A DNA stretch of 7,067 bases from Pseudolysobacter sp. (GTDB taxonomy: Bacteria; Pseudomonadota; Gammaproteobacteria; Xanthomonadales; Rhodanobacteraceae): NCBI GenBank assembly GCA_025351985.1, contig JANXUW010000578.1, forward strand, positions 1 through 7,067, given 5' to 3'. Under the pieces are notes generated by a model. The model was not told where the DNA came from. It was given only the letters and a program-made list of their open reading frames with translations, and did not search any database. The number at the start of each line of letters is the position of its first letter. Positions within the stretch are counted from its first letter, which is position 1. Positions 6,372-7,067 of the stretch are shown piece by piece. A program made the translations under genes and the position numbers.

Positions 6372-7067
6372 AGCCGAATGCCAACACGCGCGCTGCGCGT
6401 GTTGGCCGCGGCCTGAATGCGATAGGCCGACCGCACCTGATCTGGCGCGCTGCCCCACGAACCGCCGCGCACGACGTGGCTCTCACAACCCGGATTGACC
6501 CACGCGCGACTGTCGCTCGGCGCGCGCGTGTAGTTGTCGTGCCAGCAATCCTCGACCCATTCCGAGACGTTGCCGTCGATGTCGTAAAGGCCGAACGGAT
6601 TGGCAGAAAAACTGCGGATCGGCGCCGGCCCCCAATAACCATCGGTGTAGTGACTGAAGGCATTGCTCCAGCCGCGTTTCGACGGTGAGCGATCACCATC
6701 GCCGGTGACATTCGCCAGCGCCTTGAGCGGCGTATCCTCGCCCCACCAGTAGCGCAATTTTGTCCCGGCGCGCAACGCGTATTCGAATTCGGTTTCGCTC
6801 GGCAGCCGGTAATGCTTGCCGGTGCGCTCGCTGAGCCACATAGCATAGGCTTGCGCGTCGTTCCACGAAACATGAATTACCGGCAGGCGTTCGCTGGCCG
6901 GCTCACCGTGATAATCCTGCTGCCAGCTCACGCCATGCGCTTCGATCATGCGCCCGCTGGCCTCATCGTAAACGCTGGAGCCGCCAGATTTTTCGGCATC
7001 ACTGACATACGCAGTCGCCTTGACGAATTCGCGAAATTCGCCGACCGAAACTTCGGTTGCACTAAGC
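6356..7067 (-). CDS. SUMF1/FGE-fold (formylglycine-generating-enzyme-like) protein, C-terminal part, 5' end off the window
   Basis: About 236 C-terminal residues are visible; the frame is open to the right edge, so the ATG at 6947-6949 is internal. The order of family signatures is: EVSVGEFREFVKATAY near the edge, LPVIHVSWNDAQAYAMWLSE, YRLPSETEFEYALRAG (about 6765-6812), NPFGLYDIDGNVSEWVEDCW (about 6545-6605), VVRGGSW (about 6455-6475) and the terminal GIRLARDL. The fold is that of the FGE/EgtB/PvdO superfamily. True formylglycine-generating enzymes carry catalytic, copper-binding cysteines shortly after RGGSW; here that stretch is GSAPDQVRSAYR with none. The cysteines in EDCW and PGCES fit the structural pair common in bacterial SUMF1-like proteins. 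It is therefore unlikely to activate sulfatases, and its real role is unknown. Relatives are often the C-terminal domain of larger proteins (for example kinase fusions) or exported proteins, which cannot be tested here because the N-terminus is missing. Confidence 0.88.
   Translation of the reverse strand, partial: LSATEVSVGEFREFVKATAYVSDAEKSGGSSVYDEASGRMIEAHGVSWQQDYHGEPASERLPVIHVSWNDAQAYAMWLSERTGKHYRLPSETEFEYALRAGTKLRYWWGEDTPLKALANVTGDGDRSPSKRGWSNAFSHYTDGYWGPAPIRSFSANPFGLYDIDGNVSEWVEDCWHDNYTRAPSDSRAWVNPGCESHVVRGGSWGSAPDQVRSAYRIQAAANTRSARVGIRLARDL
6380..6406. repeat. Perfect 12-bp inverted repeat with 3-base loop inside the end of the SUMF1-fold gene
   Basis: The arms gccaacacgcgc (6380-6391) and gcgcgtgttggc (6395-6406) are exact reverse complements around gct. 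The hairpin lies 22-48 bases before the stop codon, over the codons for residues ANTRSARVG, and just ahead of the intrinsic terminator. It may help mRNA 3'-end stability or be a chance outcome of GC-rich coding sequence. Confidence 0.75.

Noticed and set aside
6259..6873. A 204-codon - strand frame overlapping the SUMF1-fold gene in another phase
   Set aside because: The translation is arginine/alanine-rich with no motifs, whereas the frame ending at 6356 carries the whole family signature set.

Overview
The window looks like a chromosomal segment of a Gram-negative proteobacterium. The base composition is GC-rich (my impression is 55-60%), there is an RND inner-membrane efflux pump, a c-di-GMP-type HD-GYP protein, and short 5'-GGA/GGAG-3' ribosome binding sites. 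A gammaproteobacterium is my guess from codon use and gene types; nothing here proves it. I see no tRNA or rRNA gene, insertion sequence, integrase or CRISPR array.

Layout. Left part (1-1729, + strand): the C-terminal half of an RND-family multidrug efflux permease, running in from the left edge. It is followed by a short convergent gap (1730-1830) with two stacked inverted repeats. Everything to the right is on the - strand. Read in the direction of transcription, from right to left, the order is: the C-terminal part of a formylglycine-generating-enzyme (SUMF1)-fold protein that enters from the right edge (7067-6356); a compact intrinsic terminator over its stop codon; a GAF plus HD-GYP phosphodiesterase (6301-4667); a 155-bp gap with a perfect 17-bp tandem repeat; an intact TPR-methyltransferase (4511-3198); and, 53 bp further on, a second TPR-methyltransferase (3144-1831).

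The most notable object is the methyltransferase pair. Both reading frames are exactly 1314 bp and align end to end without gaps at about 60% amino-acid identity by hand count, so they are a tandem duplication. The downstream copy carries one in-frame amber codon (TAG) where the upstream copy has a glutamine codon (residue 323). The amber codon cuts the methyltransferase domain after the SAM-binding motifs, yet the 114 codons behind it remain open and are the best conserved part of the pair (about 72%). This is either a very young pseudogene, a read-through product or a base-calling error.

How the genes work together. The two methyltransferase copies are probably cotranscribed. The HD-GYP protein is probably a separate sensor/signalling unit that degrades c-di-GMP in response to a GAF ligand. 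The SUMF1-fold protein lacks the cysteines needed for formylglycine generation and is probably not a sulfatase activator. No direct functional link between the pump, the HD-GYP protein and the methyltransferases is visible. I did not find a clearly novel multi-gene system here.
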